30,397 nt of DNA from CBETVX01 sp965539935 (GTDB lineage Bacteria; Bacillota; Clostridia; Peptostreptococcales; Caminicellaceae), in NCBI GenBank assembly GCA_965539935.1, contig CBETVX010000035.1:1-30397 (forward strand). Reading direction: 5' to 3'. The position numbers were made by a program, and so were the translations under genes. The stretch's first letter is position 1, and every line of letters starts with the position of its first letter. The notes beneath the pieces were generated by a model. The model saw only the letters and a list, made by a program, of their open reading frames with translations. It did not search any database and was not told where the DNA came from. Below, in pieces: positions 17,070-25,139 of this stretch.

Positions 17070-18440
17070 TTGAGGAATGTAAAGAATACTATTATAATCC
17101 TACTTCTTATAGCTTTGGCGGCCACGGGATATTGGGGATATTCCCAATATCAAGAAAAGGAGGATTATTATAATTTTTTAGATAATCAATTTCAAAGAAT
17201 GTTCTATGATCTTTTAGGTAGTGTTGAAACAATATCTACGGATATTTCAAAATTATTAGTATCATCCCAAGAAAAAGAAAACATTGTACTTTTGTCCAAT
17301 ATATTGATGAATGCATATAATGCTCAAGACAATTTAGCTCAACTGCCCATAAAACATAGTGAAGTATCTAAAATAGAAAAATTTTTAAGCCAAGTTGGAG
17401 ATTATACCTTTGCCGTATCTAAAAAAACTTTAAATGGAGATGAACTGAATGACAAAGATAGAGAAAACCTAGAGCAACTACAAAGCTATGCAACAGAATT
17501 AAGTCAGGATTTACATGATCTTAGAGAGCAAGCCCTTAAAGATGTGGTTTGGAAGGGAGAACTTAGGAGGGAAGGAACAAAGAAGCTAAACAAAGAAGCT
17601 GAAAAGGAAAATCCTATTCAGACTAAATTTGTAAAATTTGAAGAAAGGATGATAGAATATCCTGAGCTGATTTATGATGGCCCTTTTTCAGAGCATGCAA
17701 TACAGGGTATGGACCCTAGATTACAGGGTGATAAGGTAAGCAGAGAGGAAGCTGAAAAGGTAGTTAAAGATTTTTTAGGTGAAGGAGTAATTGAAAAGGT
17801 AGAAAAAAGAGAAGATGCTAGAGGCAAAATAGACACATACAGCTTTACGGTAAAACCTAAAAATAAAGAAGATGGAGAAACAAATCCTATATATATTGAT
17901 GTAAGTCAAAGAGGTGGAAAGGTTGTATATATATTAAATAATAGGCAGGTTAAACAGGCGAATATTTCAGTAAAACAGGCAATAAGTAAAGCTGATGATT
18001 TTTTAAAGGAAAAGGGATATAAAAATTTAACACCAACCTTTTCATTAGAGTACGAAAATGTAGTTGTAATAAATTATGTATATGAGCAGGATGGTGTATT
18101 AATGTATCCTGACTTGGTGAAGGTTAAGATTGCCCTTGATGATGGGACAATTGTAGGCTTTGATGCAACGAAGTTTTTAACTACAAACTATAAGAGGAAT
18201 ATACCTACCCCTAAAATAACTCCTGAGGAAGCTAGGCAAAATGTAAGTATGAAGGTTAGTACAAAGGAAGAACCAAGACTTTGTTATATACCTACCCCAT
18301 CCTTTAAGGAAATATATTGCTACGAGTTTAAAGTAGAGTATAAGGGAGATATGTTTTTTATCTATATAAATGCAGAAACTGGAGAAGAAGAGGATATATT
18401 AAAGCTTATTAAGAGTGAGAATGGTACGTTGATGATATAG
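17070..18440 (+). CDS. ypeB: germination protein YpeB
   Basis: YpeB is the partner that SleB needs for stable placement in the dormant spore; the two depend on each other. The 456-residue product has an N-terminal membrane anchor (about 5-23), a long helical N-terminal half (residues 24-190) and, in the C-terminal half, PepSY-like repeats (for example REEAEKVVKDFLGEGVIEKVE, VKQAISKADDFLKEKGY, TPEEARQNV). The GPFSEHAIQGMDPRLQGD stretch in the middle is characteristic of the family. It starts at a TTG with GGGGAGGA in front and is co-transcribed with sleB. Confidence 0.94.
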   Translation: MRNVKNTIIILLLIALAATGYWGYSQYQEKEDYYNFLDNQFQRMFYDLLGSVETISTDISKLLVSSQEKENIVLLSNILMNAYNAQDNLAQLPIKHSEVSKIEKFLSQVGDYTFAVSKKTLNGDELNDKDRENLEQLQSYATELSQDLHDLREQALKDVVWKGELRREGTKKLNKEAEKENPIQTKFVKFEERMIEYPELIYDGPFSEHAIQGMDPRLQGDKVSREEAEKVVKDFLGEGVIEKVEKREDARGKIDTYSFTVKPKNKEDGETNPIYIDVSQRGGKVVYILNNRQVKQANISVKQAISKADDFLKEKGYKNLTPTFSLEYENVVVINYVYEQDGVLMYPDLVKVKIALDDGTIVGFDATKFLTTNYKRNIPTPKITPEEARQNVSMKVSTKEEPRLCYIPTPSFKEIYCYEFKVEYKGDMFFIYINAETGEEEDILKLIKSENGTLMI

Positions 18441-18443
18441 TTT

Positions 18444-18474
18444 AAAAATTCGAGGCAAAGGCCTCGAATTTTTA
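18444..18474 (+). terminator. terminator of sleB-ypeB
   Basis: Perfect 13-pair stem (18444-18456 with 18461-18473), loop AAAG, A tract before and T tract after, so it could work in both directions. Confidence 0.92.
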
Positions 18475-18541
18475 ATGTTGATTAATAAAAGGTATAATAA
18501 TAGAATAAGAATATATAAAAACTAGTTGAATTAATGTATCT

Positions 18542-18572
18542 TTCAATAATCTCCCTCAGAGGAAACATTGAA
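18542..18572 (+). other. hairpin in the ddl leader
   Basis: TTCAAT (18542-18547) pairs with ATTGAA (18567-18572), enclosing a CTCC-rich loop at 18551-18557. No known riboswitch class was recognised. Confidence 0.35.
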
Positions 18573-18612
18573 GGATACTAAATGATACTAAAATAAAGTA
18601 ACAAATAATTCT

Positions 18613-18635
18613 GGAGATTTTTCTCCCATAGGAGG
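18613..18635 (+). promoter_or_regulatory. alternative hairpins at the ddl ribosome site
   Basis: GGAGA (18613-18617), TCTCC (18622-18626) and the ribosome site GGAGG (18631-18635) lie in series. TCTCC can pair either with the upstream GGAGA or with the ribosome site, so the two foldings exclude each other. The stems are short (five pairs). Confidence 0.35.
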
Positions 18636-18641
18636 TCTTTT

Positions 18642-19754
18642 ATGGATGATAAGATTAATGTAGGTATCGTATTTGGAGGAATGTCAGAAGAACATGAAGT
18701 ATCCCTTATGTCTGCAGCATCAATTATAAGGGCTATAGATAAAGATAAATATAATGTTATTCCCATAGGAATAACAAAAAAGGGAAACTGGATGCTATAT
18801 AGAGGTTCTGTGGAAAATATAGAAAATGGTAAATGGCAAGAAATTTCAAATAAACTACTTGAGGAAAAAGTCGATGAAAACTTATTTACTGTTATAACTA
18901 TAGGAGAAAGAAAGGGTCACATAAATAAAGATTTACCACCGGTTTTATCGGAGATAATAGATGTTATATTTCCGGTACTCCATGGCCCCTATGGAGAGGA
19001 TGGTACTATACAGGGACTTTTTGAAATGGCAAACATACCCTATGTAGGAACAAATGTAATTGCTTCTGCTCTTTGTATGGATAAGATCTATGCAAAGAAG
19101 ATATTTGAACTGGAGGGTCTAAGTGTAGTACCCTATCTAGTTATTAAGAAAAATTTACTTGAGGGAAACTTAAAGGAATATATCAGTATAACTGAAAAAA
19201 GCTTTGGATATCCTGTTTTTATAAAACCTGCAAATCTAGGTTCAAGTGTGGGAATTACCAAGGCCCATGATAGGAATGAATTAATAAAGGGAATAGAAGA
19301 AGCAGCAAAATATGATAGAAAAATTTTGGTAGAAAAATGCATAGTTTGTAGGGAACTGGAGTGTGGAATACTTGGAAATGATGAACCAATGGCTTCTGTA
19401 GTTGGAGAAATATTACCCTCCCATGAATTTTATGATTACGAGGCTAAATATTTTGATGATGGGAAGTCCAAGATGGTAATTCCAGCAGATATACCTAAAT
19501 CAAAGTCCCAGGAGATAAGAAGGATGGCCATTGAAGCCTATAAGGCACTGGATTGTTCAGGACTATCAAGGGTGGACTTTTTCATGGAAAGAGAAACTGA
19601 TAAAATATATATAAACGAGATAAATACTATGCCAGGCTTTACAAAATATAGTATGTATCCACTGCTATGGCAGGAAACAGGATTACCCTATGATAAGCTT
19701 ATAGATAGACTGATTGAGCTAGCATTACAAAGATATAGAGAGAAATCTAGATAA
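18642..19754 (+). CDS. ddl: D-alanine--D-alanine ligase
   Basis: Joins two D-alanines with ATP to make the peptidoglycan precursor dipeptide. The 370-residue protein is an ATP-grasp enzyme with FGGMSEEHEVSLMSA (residues 9-23, the first D-Ala site), LHGPYGEDGTIQGLFEMANIPYVG in the N-terminal half, the ATP-binding FIKPANLGSSVGITKA, and the metal-binding INEINTMPGFTKYSMYP with the NEINT carboxylates. Nothing in these blocks points to a D-Ala-D-Lac ligase. AGGAGG precedes the ATG. It comes after the ypeB terminator, and its leader has the unusual pairings described separately. Confidence 0.95.
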   Translation: MDDKINVGIVFGGMSEEHEVSLMSAASIIRAIDKDKYNVIPIGITKKGNWMLYRGSVENIENGKWQEISNKLLEEKVDENLFTVITIGERKGHINKDLPPVLSEIIDVIFPVLHGPYGEDGTIQGLFEMANIPYVGTNVIASALCMDKIYAKKIFELEGLSVVPYLVIKKNLLEGNLKEYISITEKSFGYPVFIKPANLGSSVGITKAHDRNELIKGIEEAAKYDRKILVEKCIVCRELECGILGNDEPMASVVGEILPSHEFYDYEAKYFDDGKSKMVIPADIPKSKSQEIRRMAIEAYKALDCSGLSRVDFFMERETDKIYINEINTMPGFTKYSMYPLLWQETGLPYDKLIDRLIELALQRYREKSR

Positions 19755-19808
19755 AGATCAAGGCAAGAATATGGTTTTGATTTTGTTCTAACTTGGAGGT
19801 TATAAAAG

Positions 19809-20225
19809 ATGAAGAAAGTTATGCTAAAGATAAAAGGGAAACAAAATCCAGTTGGAGATGAGGCAGATACAATAGAATTAATAACAGAAGGAAAATACTA
19901 TATTAAGAACAATGCTCATTATTTAATTTATGAAGAAAGCCAGCTATCGGGTATGGAAGGGTGTACCACAACATTAAAATTAAAAGACTATAAAGTAACA
20001 ATGAAACGATTTGGAGTATCTAACTCAGAATTAGTTTTTGAGAAAGGAAAGAGATTTATATCGACATATGCCACACCCTATGGAAATTTCAGATTAGAAA
20101 TATTAACAAAAAATCTAGAGTATTCAATAGATGAAAGAATAAAAGGACATATACATTTAAAATATTCAATGAGCCTTCAAGGACTAGTAGAAGGTACCAA
20201 TGAGTTGGATATAGAAATAATGTAA
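19809..20225 (+). CDS. DUF1934 (YwiB-like) protein
   Basis: A 138-residue protein of the DUF1934 family, predicted to form a small lipocalin-like beta barrel. Supporting features are the start VMLKIKGKQ, YLIYEESQLSGMEGCTTTLKL, the central VTMKRFGVSNSELVFEKGKRFISTYATPYG and the C-terminal LKYSMSLQGLVEGTNELDIEI. The function is unknown. In many Firmicutes the family member (ywiB in B. subtilis) lies directly before argS; here an ArgS-like gene starts five bases after the stop, so the conserved pair is kept although the second partner is abnormal. Confidence 0.88.
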   Translation: MKKVMLKIKGKQNPVGDEADTIELITEGKYYIKNNAHYLIYEESQLSGMEGCTTTLKLKDYKVTMKRFGVSNSELVFEKGKRFISTYATPYGNFRLEILTKNLEYSIDERIKGHIHLKYSMSLQGLVEGTNELDIEIM

Positions 20226-20230
20226 AGGTC

Positions 20231-21415
20231 GTGATTAAAATTAAAGATATACTAAAGATAATAATTAAAGAAGCCATAAAGAATAGCATGAATATAAAAA
20301 TTGATACTAAAGACATTATGATAGAAGTCCCCAATAATGAAAAATTTGGGGATTTTTCTACAAATGTAGCCATGCAATTAGCAAGTAGAGTTAAAATGGC
20401 ACCTAAAAATTTAGCTGCTACAATAATTGATGAAATTCTAAAAAATCCTAATAAGAAAAAATATTTTAAAAATATCGAGGTTATGGGACCGGGATTTATT
20501 AATTTTTATATTGAAAACCATGTTTTAAATCAATGGATACTTGAAGCCATAGAAAAATATGAATTTAATAAATTTACCAATCATAAAAAAGAAGAAATTA
20601 CATTAGGGATAGTAGTAAAGGAATTACAGGACCTATTTAATCTTGAAAATTTAAGGGCCTTTATGAATATGTATTATTTAGGGAATTTATATAAAGCCCT
20701 AGGTTATAAAACTACTAAATTAATAGGAGTGAGTAATCTTAAAGATAGCACTGAGATGGCTTATCTTTTATCCAACTTTAAAGATATAAAAGTATCGGAA
20801 AATCCAGAGGATTTAAGGGATGCTATTATATTTACATCTCCTAAGAATCAATGGTTATTTAAGTCCGTTGAAGGGGAAAGGTTTATAGTAGATAAAGTAA
20901 AAGTATATGAAAATCAAATAGAAGTTTTAGAAAAATCCACTACTGAGCTCATAGAACTTATAGGCTTTGATAGATTAAAGGTTACACTCATGACTAAACC
21001 AATGACCAGTGAAGGGGAAATAGAAATAACTAAGGATGATTTGAAGATTTTACAATACCCCTATAGTAGGATTTCATCTATAATAAAAATCTTAAAAGAA
21101 GAAGGAATAAGCCTTACAGATGTAGAAGTATATGATTGGCAATTGATAGACAGAAAAATTGAATATGATTTAATAAAAAAATTAACAGAATATAAAGACA
21201 CTATAAAAACTGCCCTAGAGTTAAATGACCCATATAGATATATAAGATACGCCTTCGAGCTCACAAGTATATTTGATGATCTAAATATAAATACCCTATA
21301 CAGAAAAATGCCTAAGGAAAAACTACTTATTTTGCTTAAGCTATTAAATGTTGCCAAGATAGTTTTTAAAGATATTCTAACAACCCTAGAACTACCTATA
21401 AAAGATAAGATGTAG
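20231..21415 (+). CDS. arginyl-tRNA synthetase-like protein without catalytic motifs
   Basis: The 394-residue product is about 160-170 shorter than a usual ArgS. Residues 1-110 match the N-terminal additional domain (IEVPNNEKFGDFSTNVAMQLA at 31-51, IEVMGPGFINFYI at 82-94). The middle is a shrunken synthetase core: the HIGH position reads NLEN (137-140) before LRAF and ALGYKTT, and the KMSK loop region reads PMTSEGE (257-263). The all-helical DALR anticodon-binding domain fills about 275-394 (PYSRISSIIKIL, DPYRYIRYAFELTSIFDDL, the final LELPIKDKM). Aminoacylation is not expected; tRNA binding could remain. The GTG start has a poor ribosome site (AAGG two bases away) and probably relies on coupling to the DUF1934 gene. 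The frame is intact, so it does not look like a fresh pseudogene. Confidence 0.85.
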   Translation: MIKIKDILKIIIKEAIKNSMNIKIDTKDIMIEVPNNEKFGDFSTNVAMQLASRVKMAPKNLAATIIDEILKNPNKKKYFKNIEVMGPGFINFYIENHVLNQWILEAIEKYEFNKFTNHKKEEITLGIVVKELQDLFNLENLRAFMNMYYLGNLYKALGYKTTKLIGVSNLKDSTEMAYLLSNFKDIKVSENPEDLRDAIIFTSPKNQWLFKSVEGERFIVDKVKVYENQIEVLEKSTTELIELIGFDRLKVTLMTKPMTSEGEIEITKDDLKILQYPYSRISSIIKILKEEGISLTDVEVYDWQLIDRKIEYDLIKKLTEYKDTIKTALELNDPYRYIRYAFELTSIFDDLNINTLYRKMPKEKLLILLKLLNVAKIVFKDILTTLELPIKDKM

Positions 21416-21625
21416 AACTTAAAGATTATAATCTTAGTAAAATTTTATAATGTTTTCACTGGGGGGATTTTGGAGTTTTGATTTTTATATCAAAAGCATA
21501 TATAAAGACCCAAGGGAGGACATTATAGAATACTAAGAATAATAAAAGCGCGTCAATAGACGCCTTTGTTTTGCAATAAAATACAGAAAATTTCAAATTA
21601 TAAAAAACAAAGGGGGATTTTGTCG
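21416..21625. other. kdd leader/intergenic region (210 bp)
   Basis: Contains a G-rich ribosome-like stretch near 21461, a possible 16-codon reading frame (TTG near 21477 to TAG near 21527), and the terminator-like hairpin at 21545. No clear sigma-A promoter and no known riboswitch was recognised. Confidence 0.4.
21545..21573 (+). terminator. terminator or attenuator upstream of kdd
   Basis: GCGTC (21550-21554) pairs with GACGC (21559-21563), extended by AAAG/CTTT around a one-base bulge, then GTTTTG. It either ends transcription from the ddl/ArgS-like genes or attenuates the lysine operon. Confidence 0.6.
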
Positions 21626-22663
21626 ATGAAAAAAGGATGTAAATTTGGTACCCACAGAGTACTTGAACCTAAGGGAACATTACCTCAACCGGCGTGGAAA
21701 ATTGATAATGATATGAATATCTATGACAATGAAATACTTATTGATGTACAGACCTTAAATATTGACTCTGCAAGCTTTACTCAGATAAAAGAGCAGGCAG
21801 AGGGGGAAGTGGATAGGATAAAAGAAATAATGTTAGATATTGTTGAGAAAAGAGGTAAGCATCATAATCCTGTAACTGGTTCAGGGGGTATGCTTATAGG
21901 TACCATTGAAAAAATCGGACCAGCCCTTGAAGGAAAAACAGATCTTAAGGTTGGAGATAAAATTGCTACATTAGTTTCCTTGTCTCTAACACCCCTAAAA
22001 ATTGACAAAATTAAAGAAGTAAGAAAGGATATAGATCAAGTAGATATAGAAGGTAAGGCCATATTATTTGAAAGTGGTATTTATGCTATTTTACCCCAGG
22101 ATATACCTGAGAACTTAGCATTATCTGTTTTAGATGTTGCTGGAGCTCCAGCCCAAACAGCTAAGTTAGTTAAGCCGGGAGATACAGTTTTAGTAATAGG
22201 TGGAGCTGGAAAATCAGGAATGCTTTGTCTATATGAGGCTAAAAAGAGGGCAGGAATCACTGGTAAGGTCATATGTCTAACTCATTCTGAAAAATCTATA
22301 GAAAGAGCAAAGGGCGCTAACCTTGCCGATGAATACATAGTGGCAGATGCAACTAAACCCGTAGAGGTTATGGAAAAAGTAAAGGAAGTAACTGATGGAG
22401 AAATGGCAGATATAACTATAAACTGTGTAAACGTTACCAACACTGAAATGTCAAGCATATTAGCAACTAAGGATGAAGGATTGATCTATTTCTTTAGTAT
22501 GGCTACAAGCTTTACAAAGGCAGCTCTTGGAGCAGAAGGAGTAGGAAGGGACACCACCATGATAATAGGTAATGGCTATACAAAGGGCCACGCTAAAATA
22601 GCCCTTGAAATAATGAGGGAAAGTGAGACCCTTAGAAAGCTATATGAGGAATTATATGCTTAA
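21626..22663 (+). CDS. kdd: L-erythro-3,5-diaminohexanoate dehydrogenase
   Basis: Oxidatively deaminates 3,5-diaminohexanoate to 5-amino-3-oxohexanoate with NAD(P)+ in lysine fermentation. The product is 345 residues from the ATG at 21626, preceded by AAAGGGGGA; an in-frame extension upstream lacks a ribosome site. It begins KKGCKFGTHRVLEPKGTLPQ. A Rossmann motif GGAGKSG lies at 192-198 after the linker APAQTAKLVKPGD, in a medium-chain-dehydrogenase-like layout. First gene of kdd-kamABCDE; the gap to kamA contains heptad repeats. Confidence 0.93.
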   Translation: MKKGCKFGTHRVLEPKGTLPQPAWKIDNDMNIYDNEILIDVQTLNIDSASFTQIKEQAEGEVDRIKEIMLDIVEKRGKHHNPVTGSGGMLIGTIEKIGPALEGKTDLKVGDKIATLVSLSLTPLKIDKIKEVRKDIDQVDIEGKAILFESGIYAILPQDIPENLALSVLDVAGAPAQTAKLVKPGDTVLVIGGAGKSGMLCLYEAKKRAGITGKVICLTHSEKSIERAKGANLADEYIVADATKPVEVMEKVKEVTDGEMADITINCVNVTNTEMSSILATKDEGLIYFFSMATSFTKAALGAEGVGRDTTMIIGNGYTKGHAKIALEIMRESETLRKLYEELYA

Positions 22664-22664
22664 A

Positions 22665-22769
22665 AACAGGTAACAGGTTACGGGCTACAGGAAACTCTTT
22701 TAGGTCTTTTATGGCCCTATAAATCAACTTAGAAGTTAGTACCGTTAGCTTGTAATCTACATTTCTGTA
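22665..22769. repeat. heptad-periodic imperfect inverted repeat, copy C
   Basis: The left arm at 22665-22692 has units AACAGGT, AACAGGT, TACGGGC and TACAGGA. The right arm, about 22731-22769, reads in reverse complement as GTAGATT, ACAAGCT and AACGGTA units. It fills most of the kdd-kamA gap. The design is the same as at the arc operon, with different base content. Confidence 0.6.
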
Positions 22770-22798
22770 ATCAAATAATAAGGGGGAGTGAAAAGAAC

Positions 22799-24055
22799 AT
22801 GAGAAATTATAAAGAAATTGAGTTATGGAAGGATGTTACTGATGAGCAGTGGAATGATTGGCATTGGCAGGTTCGAAATAGGATAACTGATGTTGAGACT
22901 TTAAAAAAAGTAATAAATCTGACACCAGAGGAAGAAGAGGGGATAAATGAAGCCCTTGAAAAATTAAGAATGGGAATAACTCCTTATTATGCATCGCTGA
23001 TGGATAAGGACGATCCCAATTGTCCTATCAGAAAGCAAGCCGTTCCAACTATTTATGAAACCCATATAAGTGACGCAGATTTAGATGATCCCCTTCATGA
23101 GGATCATGATTCTCCTGTTCCAGGACTTACCCATAGATATCCCGATAGAGTACTACTTCTTATCACAGACCAATGTTCAATGTATTGTCGTCACTGTACT
23201 AGAAGAAGATTTGCTGGGCAGACCGATAGTGAAAATCCATTGGAAAATATTGATAAGGGTATAGAATACATAAGAAATACGCCACAGGTTAGAGATGTAC
23301 TTTTATCTGGTGGAGATTGTATGCTAGTATCTGACCAAAGACTTGAATATATCATAAGTAAGCTTAGGGAAATACCCCATGTGGAAATAATTAGACTTGG
23401 ATCAAGAACCCCTGTAGTACTTCCACAGAGAATTACACCTGAATTAGTAAATATGCTTAAGAAATATCATCCAATATGGCTCAATACCCATTTTAATCAT
23501 GCTAAGGAAATTACTCCAGAGGCTAAAAAAGCCTGCGAGATGCTAGCCGATGCTGGAGTACCTTTAGGAAACCAAACAGTATTACTTAGAGGTATTAATG
23601 ATTGTGTCCATGTTATGAGAAATCTTTTACATGAACTTGTAAAGATAAGGGTAAGACCTTACTATATTTATCAATGTGATTTGTCTATGGGTATAGAACA
23701 CTTTAGAACTCCAGTTGCTAAAGGTATAGAAATAATGGAAGGACTTAGAGGTCATACATCGGGGTTTGTAGTGCCCACCTTTGTTGTAGATGCACCAGGT
23801 GGAGGCGGTAAAATACCTGTAATGCCAAACTATGTGGTATCCCAATCTCCAGATAAAGTCCTACTTAGAAACTTTGAAGGAGTTATTACTACCTATATAG
23901 AACCTAAACCATATGAAAAAGAGTGTACTTGTGAAGTATGTACCGGAAAGAAAGAACATAAGATGACAGGGGTAGCCGGGCTTCTTCAAGGGAATCAAAT
24001 GGCACTAGAGCCTACAGATTTAGAGAGAAGAAAAAGGGCTAAAAAAGATAGGTAA
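22799..24055 (+). CDS. kamA: L-lysine 2,3-aminomutase
   Basis: A radical-SAM, PLP-dependent enzyme that turns L-lysine into L-beta-lysine, the first step of lysine fermentation. The 418 residues match the clostridial enzyme. The [4Fe-4S] cysteines are C126, C130 and C133 (CSMYCRHC). The PLP lysine is K338 in PGGGGKIP. D294 (YQCDLS) and D331 (VVDAPG) correspond to the aspartates that hold the lysine side-chain amine in the Clostridium subterminale enzyme, favouring lysine over glutamate or EF-P substrates. A zinc-type cysteine cluster (ECTCEVCTG) lies near the C terminus. AGGGGGAGTG precedes the ATG. Confidence 0.97.
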   Translation: MRNYKEIELWKDVTDEQWNDWHWQVRNRITDVETLKKVINLTPEEEEGINEALEKLRMGITPYYASLMDKDDPNCPIRKQAVPTIYETHISDADLDDPLHEDHDSPVPGLTHRYPDRVLLLITDQCSMYCRHCTRRRFAGQTDSENPLENIDKGIEYIRNTPQVRDVLLSGGDCMLVSDQRLEYIISKLREIPHVEIIRLGSRTPVVLPQRITPELVNMLKKYHPIWLNTHFNHAKEITPEAKKACEMLADAGVPLGNQTVLLRGINDCVHVMRNLLHELVKIRVRPYYIYQCDLSMGIEHFRTPVAKGIEIMEGLRGHTSGFVVPTFVVDAPGGGGKIPVMPNYVVSQSPDKVLLRNFEGVITTYIEPKPYEKECTCEVCTGKKEHKMTGVAGLLQGNQMALEPTDLERRKRAKKDR

Positions 24056-24059
24056 GGAT

Positions 24060-24086
24060 GCTTAGTGCCTAGTACCGAGTCTTACA
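24060..24086. repeat. short heptad-periodic repeat, copy D
   Basis: GCTTAGT, GCCTAGT, ACCGAGT, CTTACA units in the kamA-kamB gap: a single arm of the heptad type seen in the other gaps. Confidence 0.45.
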
Positions 24087-24102
24087 AAAAAGGGGCGTTT
24101 TT

Positions 24103-25134
24103 ATGAAGCTACTAAACCTAATAAAAGACAAATACAGTACAATTTCTCTAGTTGGAATGGCTAAAAATTGTGGAAAAACTACTGCCCTCAATCAAATTAT
24201 TATGGAGGCCATGGATAAAAACTTGGTATTAGGAATAACCTCCATAGGTCGTGACGGAGAAAAACAAGACATTGTAACCTATACGGAAAAGCCCCTTATA
24301 TATATAGGCGAGGGGACTATAATTGCTACAGCAGAGGAAACCTTTAAGTTATCGGAAGCTAAACTTGAGCTAATAGATATTACAGATATAAATACTGCCA
24401 TTGGAAGGGTTATTATTGGGAGGGCCCTATCCAGTGGATATGTCCAAATAGCAGGACCATCTACAAATAGTCAAGTTAAACTTATATCAGAAAAAATGTT
24501 AAATCTAGGAGCCAAAATGGTTATCGTTGATGGAGCCATAGATAGGATTTCTTCAGCATCTCCAAGGGTAGCACAGGGGACCATATTGGCCACTGGAGCA
24601 GTATTAAGCAGGGATATGAATAAGGTTATAGAGCTAACGGCCCATCAAGTAGCCCTATTTAACTTAAAAGAAATTCAAGATAAAAAACTACGACAAATAG
24701 CTGTAGAGGCTATAAATGAAAATAAGATTTCTATAATAGATGAAGAATATAATATTATTCCACTGAATCTAAAAACCTCATTGAACTCAGGATATGAAAT
24801 TGCTAGGAATTTAAATAAAGGCTCAAAATATATTATTATTGGAGGTTCATTGGTATCAAAAACCATAAAGGATGTTGTAGCCCATACAAAGCTATATAAA
24901 AACATTACTTTTATAATTGAAGATGCGTCAAAAATATTTATTGATCATAGAGATTGGCAGTACTTTGAGAGAATAGGGATTAAAATTAATGTAATATATA
25001 GGATTAATCTCCTAGCTATAACGGTAAATCCTTATTCTCCCAAGGGATACTATTTTGAACCTTCGCGGTTTGTTGACAATATGAAAAAAATAGTAAGTCC
25101 TATACCGGCTATAGATGTGATGATGGGTGAGTGA
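24103..25134 (+). CDS. kamB: KamB, lysine 5,6-aminomutase accessory protein
   Basis: A 343-residue protein found in clostridial and fusobacterial lysine-fermentation operons. It has a P-loop near the start, GMAKNCGKT (about residues 18-26), then a nucleotide-binding-like alpha/beta body (SIGRDGEKQD, VIVDGAIDRIS). Together with KamC it has been proposed to support or reactivate the B12-dependent KamDE mutase; this is an inference from context and from the need of such mutases for reactivation, not something the sequence proves. AAGGGG precedes the ATG. It is immediately followed by kamC. Confidence 0.85.
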   Translation: MKLLNLIKDKYSTISLVGMAKNCGKTTALNQIIMEAMDKNLVLGITSIGRDGEKQDIVTYTEKPLIYIGEGTIIATAEETFKLSEAKLELIDITDINTAIGRVIIGRALSSGYVQIAGPSTNSQVKLISEKMLNLGAKMVIVDGAIDRISSASPRVAQGTILATGAVLSRDMNKVIELTAHQVALFNLKEIQDKKLRQIAVEAINENKISIIDEEYNIIPLNLKTSLNSGYEIARNLNKGSKYIIIGGSLVSKTIKDVVAHTKLYKNITFIIEDASKIFIDHRDWQYFERIGIKINVIYRINLLAITVNPYSPKGYYFEPSRFVDNMKKIVSPIPAIDVMMGE

Positions 25135-25139
25135 TTTTT

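Noticed and set aside
20231..21415. ArgS-like gene as a recent pseudogene
   Set aside because: The frame is uninterrupted over 394 codons, the domain ends are well preserved and the changes are spread over the catalytic core, which fits long divergence better than fresh decay.
21416..21625. Lysine riboswitch or T-box before kdd
   Set aside because: No L-box core sequences and no T-box antiterminator sequence were recognised, and the region is short for either.
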